Positions 60,277 through 64,000 of a stretch of 64,000 nucleotides of DNA are shown one piece after another. Position 1 is the stretch's first letter. Each line of letters starts with the position of its first letter. This DNA comes from Calendula officinalis (Eukaryota; Streptophyta; Magnoliopsida; Asterales; Asteraceae), in assembly GCA_963853835.1 (NCBI GenBank), contig OY970835.1, positions 34,546,047-34,610,046 on the forward strand, in the 5' to 3' direction. The notes under the pieces were generated by a model, which worked only from the letters and a program-made list of their open reading frames with translations, did not search any database and was not told where the DNA came from. Both the position numbers and the translations under genes were made by a program.

Positions 60277-60826
60277 TATCTCCTAATCACCTGTATAGAA
60301 GAAATCTTAGCATTCACAAAAAAAGAAAAGAAAAATCATCTCATGCTGGCAGTTACCCTGAGTAACTGTAAATTTCGAGATGCACATAATGATTGATATT
60401 GATGTTTGTAAGGTGTAGTGTTATTGTTTGTACAGTACAGCCCTCTGATGAAAAGGGGAGATAGTGTTTGAAGGTGTATTTGATGTTCTATGAATGGCGG
60501 TTATGATGAAAAGAAGATTAGTTGTCTGACTTATAGTGTTACGTATCGCGTTTTTGAAAAATGGTTAAGATTATGATCTGAACGTTTTTTAAGTGATGAT
60601 TTGAGTTTATTTAATCCTTATTTGTTTCATGCTATGTTGATTCTCTTGTAAGTTATGTTTGGTTTTAGTGTAATGGCATTGGACTTGGATTTCCTTGAAG
60701 AAAAACAGACATTATAGTAATGTAATCATCACTTATAGAATACACCATAAAAATACATCCTTAAGTTAATTGCTTAATGAATAACTTAGGCCAAATACCT
60801 ACACACCCTTTCATATGAGTACTTAA
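60277..60826 (+). other. 3' flank of exportin-7
   Basis: It should contain the 3'UTR. No further gene is visible. From about 60805 a word CACCCTTTCATATGAGTA begins that recurs in altered form on the far side of the adjoining MITE (about 61350 and 61385). Confidence 0.4.
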
Positions 60827-60834
60827 CTCATGCC

Positions 60835-61337
60835 TAGGGGTGTTAACGATTCGAGTCGAGTTGAATATCAGGAAATTTGGGCTCGGCTCGAGCTCGACTC
60901 GAGCTCGAATAAGCTTTTAAAATTGTGCTCGAGCTCGAGCTCGAATATTTATATAGTGTTCGAGCTCGATACTCGTTTATGATTCCATATTTTATGAAAA
61001 TAACTAATTTACAAAGTCAAAAAGCTCGTTAATTACTCGACTCGTTAACACCCCCATTAATATATGTATATTCTTGTACTTATTGTATCAACTTATTGTA
61101 TAAAACACTTGTTCGGCTCGTTAGGATCGACTCGTTAAGATCGTCTGGCTCGAGATTAAACGAGCTATCGAACGAGCCGAGTCGAGTATTAAATTATTAG
61201 GCTCGGCTCGTGAAATTAATCGAGTCTTGTTTTATGTTTGAGATCGACTTGAGATCGAATTAGTATAGGCTCGAGCTTGATATAAACGAGCTCGAGCTCG
61301 AGTAGCTTGTTAAAAGCTCGACTCGTGAACACCCCTA
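60835..61337. mobile_element. hAT MITE (TAGGGGTGTTAACG) rich in CTCGAGCTCG words
   Basis: Left end TAGGGGTGTTAACGA; right end GTGAACACCCCTA, with TCATGCC on both sides (60828-60834 and 61341-61347, three bases off the border on the right), so the target duplication is slightly disturbed. The arms consist of GAGCTCGA and CTCGACTCG words that can form long hairpins. Non-coding. Confidence 0.8.
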
Positions 61338-61739
61338 CAGTCATGCCACCCTTTCATTTGAATACTCAGTTCATGTAACTATACACCTTTTCATGAGTAA
61401 TTAACTCATATGTCACCCATCTAAGTGCCCCTGTACTTACCCTTACTGTAATATAACGAGTTTAATAAGATCTTGCTTTGTTGGGAGTTTATTAATATAC
61501 AATTTACTAATTCATTTCTTAACATATTAAAGGAAAATCCATCAAAATTCAAAGAGGTGTGAAAGAGTTTAATGTTAAGTCCATATATTAAAGCCGCTCT
61601 ATCGAACCAGCTGTCAAATAGTTGACTTTGCTTCTTGCTTCTATAAAAATAGAAAAAATGTAAAAACAAACAATCAATTTCCAATACGAATTTATATTTA
61701 TGGAAGTTGAATATTGAAACGGGAGTGAATTAATATATA

Positions 61740-62058
61740 TACTTCCTCCGATTCAAAATAAGTGACACACTTGGGGTTTCACGATTTTTGAGGCGAAAGA
61801 TTATAATGATGGTTAAATTAGATTAATTGGATGGTTAGTGAGGAATGGGTCCCACACCTTTTGAATAAAGTAAAGTTAATGATGTTTAAAAGTAAAAAGT
61901 AAGGGTAAATGAGTCATTTCACTTTGTTAAAGTAGATAGTTAGTGGATGTGGGTCCCATTTTTTTTTTGCCAAATAAGAAATTTTTTCAAAGTTTATCAC
62001 TTATTTTGAATCATCCAAAAAAGGAAAGTGTATCACTTATTTTGAATCGGAGGAAGTA
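61740..62058. mobile_element. Stowaway-like MITE, copy F
   Basis: TACTTCCTCCGATTCAAAAT and the inverse ATTTTGAATCGGAGGAAGTA, with TA borders; 319 bp, non-coding. Confidence 0.9.
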
Positions 62059-62074
62059 TAAGAAAATAAGAAAA

Positions 62075-63760
62075 TCAGTAATTAAAAGGTAATACTTTTA
62101 AAATAGTAACTTTAATACCAAATAACAGGTTGGTTGCATTGTTTGAAAAACCATAATTAAAATAAAAGTGGTTTTTCATAAACAGTAACTGTACTAACTG
62201 TGTGCAAAAAATCACCAAATTTTTAGAAAAATGAATAATGTTTGGCATTTTATGACATTTTTTTAAATTTTAATGATTATATTCATTTTGTAAACATTTT
62301 AATTTTAAGAACTTTGACATTTTTAGAAATTATTTTTTACAAATAAAAAAATGAAGTTTTGGCATAAAAAAAAGTGGAAGAAGTCATGAATTACCATAAT
62401 TATAAAAGAGAAATTAATTGAGAACTATGCCCCTAATCATAAATGCTAACTTTGATAAGTGTAATTAAATTCCAGAAATACCTTTTGAGTCAGAATTCCA
62501 TGTTATCATTTTGAGGCACTCTCATTGGTCGCCTTCGTCATGTTATACTTATCCAGTCAGTTAAGGTAAATCATACCCTTCAACTATTATGAATTAATAT
62601 ATGTAAAAATTTTAAAGAATAAAATGAAATTAAAAAAAACAGTAATGCTTACAGACAGACACCTAATAATTATTTTGATTATATACATAAAAGTGGTTAC
62701 ATGTATGAAAAGATATGACTTTTATAGTCAAAATAAAAAGAATAGTAATTAAAAAAAGTAGTACTCTTAAAACAATAACTTTCATATCCAATAACAGGTA
62801 GTTTCCATTGTTTGAAAAACAGTCATATTAACAAAAGTGAATTGTTTTTCATCAACAGTAACTCTACTAAGTGTTTGCAGAAAACCAAGTTTTTAGAAAA
62901 AAAAACGTATACTGTTTGACATTTTATGATTTTTTATGACCTATAATCATTTTGTAAATAATTTAATTTCAACAACTTTGACATTTTTAGAATTTTTTGT
63001 TTAGAAAGAAAAAATGAAGTTTTGGCTGAAAATCAAAGTGAAATAAGATATGAATTATCATAATTATAAAAGAGAAGTTAATTGAGAATCATGCCTCTAA
63101 TCATAAATGCTAAATTTGATAACTGTAATTAAATTCCGGAAATACCCTTTGAGTCAACATTCCATGTGTCATCATTTTGAGGCACTTTCGTTGGTTTCCT
63201 TTGACATGTCATATTTATCTAGTCAGCAAGGGCAAATCATACCGTTGTGCCATATATAAGTGGGTTGCATTATGGAAAACAATAATTAAAACAAAAGCGC
63301 ATTATTTTTTATAAACAGTCATAATACTAACTGTTTGCAGAAAATCACAAGTTTTTAGAAAAACAAATATGGCATTATATAACATTTTTTTTTTCTTCAA
63401 ATTTTCATGACTATACTCATTTTGTAAATAATTTATTTTTAAGAACTTTGACATTTTTAGATTTTCTTTTTACAAATAAATAACAAAGCTTAGCTGAAGA
63501 CAAAGTGAGGAGAAAACATGAATTACCATAATTATAAGGGATATGTTAATTGACAATTATGCCCTTAATTATAAAGGCTAATTTTAATGACTGTAATAAA
63601 ATTCAAAAAATAAACTTTGAATCAACATTCCATGTCATCATTTTGAGGTACTCTTATTGGTTGCCTTTGACATGTCATATTTATTCATTTAGCAATGGTA
63701 AATTATATCATTGCTCCATATATATGCCGACCTTCTAAAATTAGCAAATATTGATTTTTC
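62075..63760. repeat. Three-copy long tandem repeat, AT-rich
   Basis: The same order of words occurs three times: an AACAGTAACT-type block, TTTTTAGAAAAA, TTTTGTAAA, AACTTTGACATTTTTAGA, GAATTACCATAATTATAA, ATGCC.CTAAT.ATAAA, TTCCATG..ATCATTTTGAGG and GGTAAAT.ATA. Anchors for the AAATGCTAA word are at about 62441, 63105 and 63573, so spacing is about 660 and 470 bases. A segment present between copies 1 and 2 (about 62590-62740) is absent between copies 2 and 3. Copies differ at many bases. No coding region. It may be local satellite-like DNA or relics of one transposon. Confidence 0.75.
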
Positions 63761-64000
63761 AGCCACCACACTTCTTATTACAGGACATATTTGTGTTTAT
63801 AAAAAAAATAGGTACCATGTTGTACTTGAACTTGTGACATTCACGTTATTAACACAATTACCTAACTAAATAATCTACTAAACCATGTATATTCATTTGT
63901 TAGACTATAATTATTTTTATTAATTTTTTAAACTTCATAATTTTAAAATCCCGATTTGATTTTCCTATTTTCACTTTCCAACAAAATCATTGCATAACGT
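63761..64000. other. Right end of the window
   Basis: AT-rich DNA. I see nothing identifiable in it. Confidence 0.3.

Noticed and set aside
62075..63760. Centromeric satellite
   Set aside because: Only three diverged copies are seen, next to ordinary genes. It is better described as a local tandem repeat.
1..64000. CRISPR arrays, bacterial-type operons, ribosome binding sites or rho-independent terminators
   Set aside because: The DNA is clearly plant nuclear. Repeats present are transposons, LTRs and minisatellites, not spacer arrays.
1..64000. Organellar insertion (NUPT/NUMT) or rRNA/tRNA gene clusters
   Set aside because: No stretch of recognisable plastid or mitochondrial genes or rRNA sequence was seen on either strand.

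Overview
This is nuclear DNA of a flowering plant. Every recognisable gene is a land-plant family split by GT-AG introns, two products are chloroplast proteins with transit-peptide-like N termini, and the intergenic DNA is AT-rich and packed with plant transposons (Stowaway, hAT, PIF/Harbinger, MULE, Copia and solo LTRs). A eudicot is clear. I suspect Asteraceae from overall feel, but I could not test this.

Layout from left to right. 130-2075 (-): thioredoxin z, complete in four exons. 2610-6884: a four-deep nest of transposons (Stowaway MITE, then a MULE-type element, then another MITE, then a solo LTR). 7062-8268: a hAT element with a hAT MITE inside it. 8841-11756 (-): an AED3-like aspartyl protease broken by three small frameshifts. 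13231-15375: a second solo LTR carrying a hAT MITE. 16257-19335 (+): a MORN-repeat phosphatidylinositol-4-phosphate 5-kinase. 19597-23536 (-): an Agenet/DUF724 protein containing a 17-residue minisatellite. 23696-25592: a PIF/Harbinger transposon with an uninterrupted transposase, inserted just upstream of that gene. 25690-30478: a decayed second copy of the PIP5K-DUF724 pair. 30479-36700: a full-length Copia retrotransposon inserted upstream of the DUF724 pseudogene. 36825-38935: MITEs. 39738-42117 (+): plastid enoyl-ACP reductase, 12 coding exons. 43000-44095 (-): a complex I B14/NDUFA6-type LYR subunit. 44916-46686: a third solo LTR. 47773-50134 (-): cyclophilin CYP22. 51333-52312: a hAT element. 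54431-60276 (+): exportin-7, 27 exons, with two GC-AG introns. 60835-64000: two MITEs and a three-copy long tandem repeat.

The genes are unrelated housekeeping or regulatory loci and do not form a pathway: plastid transcription/redox, phosphoinositide signalling, a chromatin-reader-like protein, fatty acid synthesis, respiration, splicing-associated prolyl isomerase and nuclear transport. The main interest is structural. A tandem duplication gives paralogous 'empty sites' that show the Copia and Harbinger insertions came after it. Perfect target-site duplications can be read for most elements, so the order of insertions can be worked out. I found no evidence of an undescribed biological system. 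Exon coordinates were set by hand from splice consensus, reading phase and remembered family conservation; no alignment or search was run.
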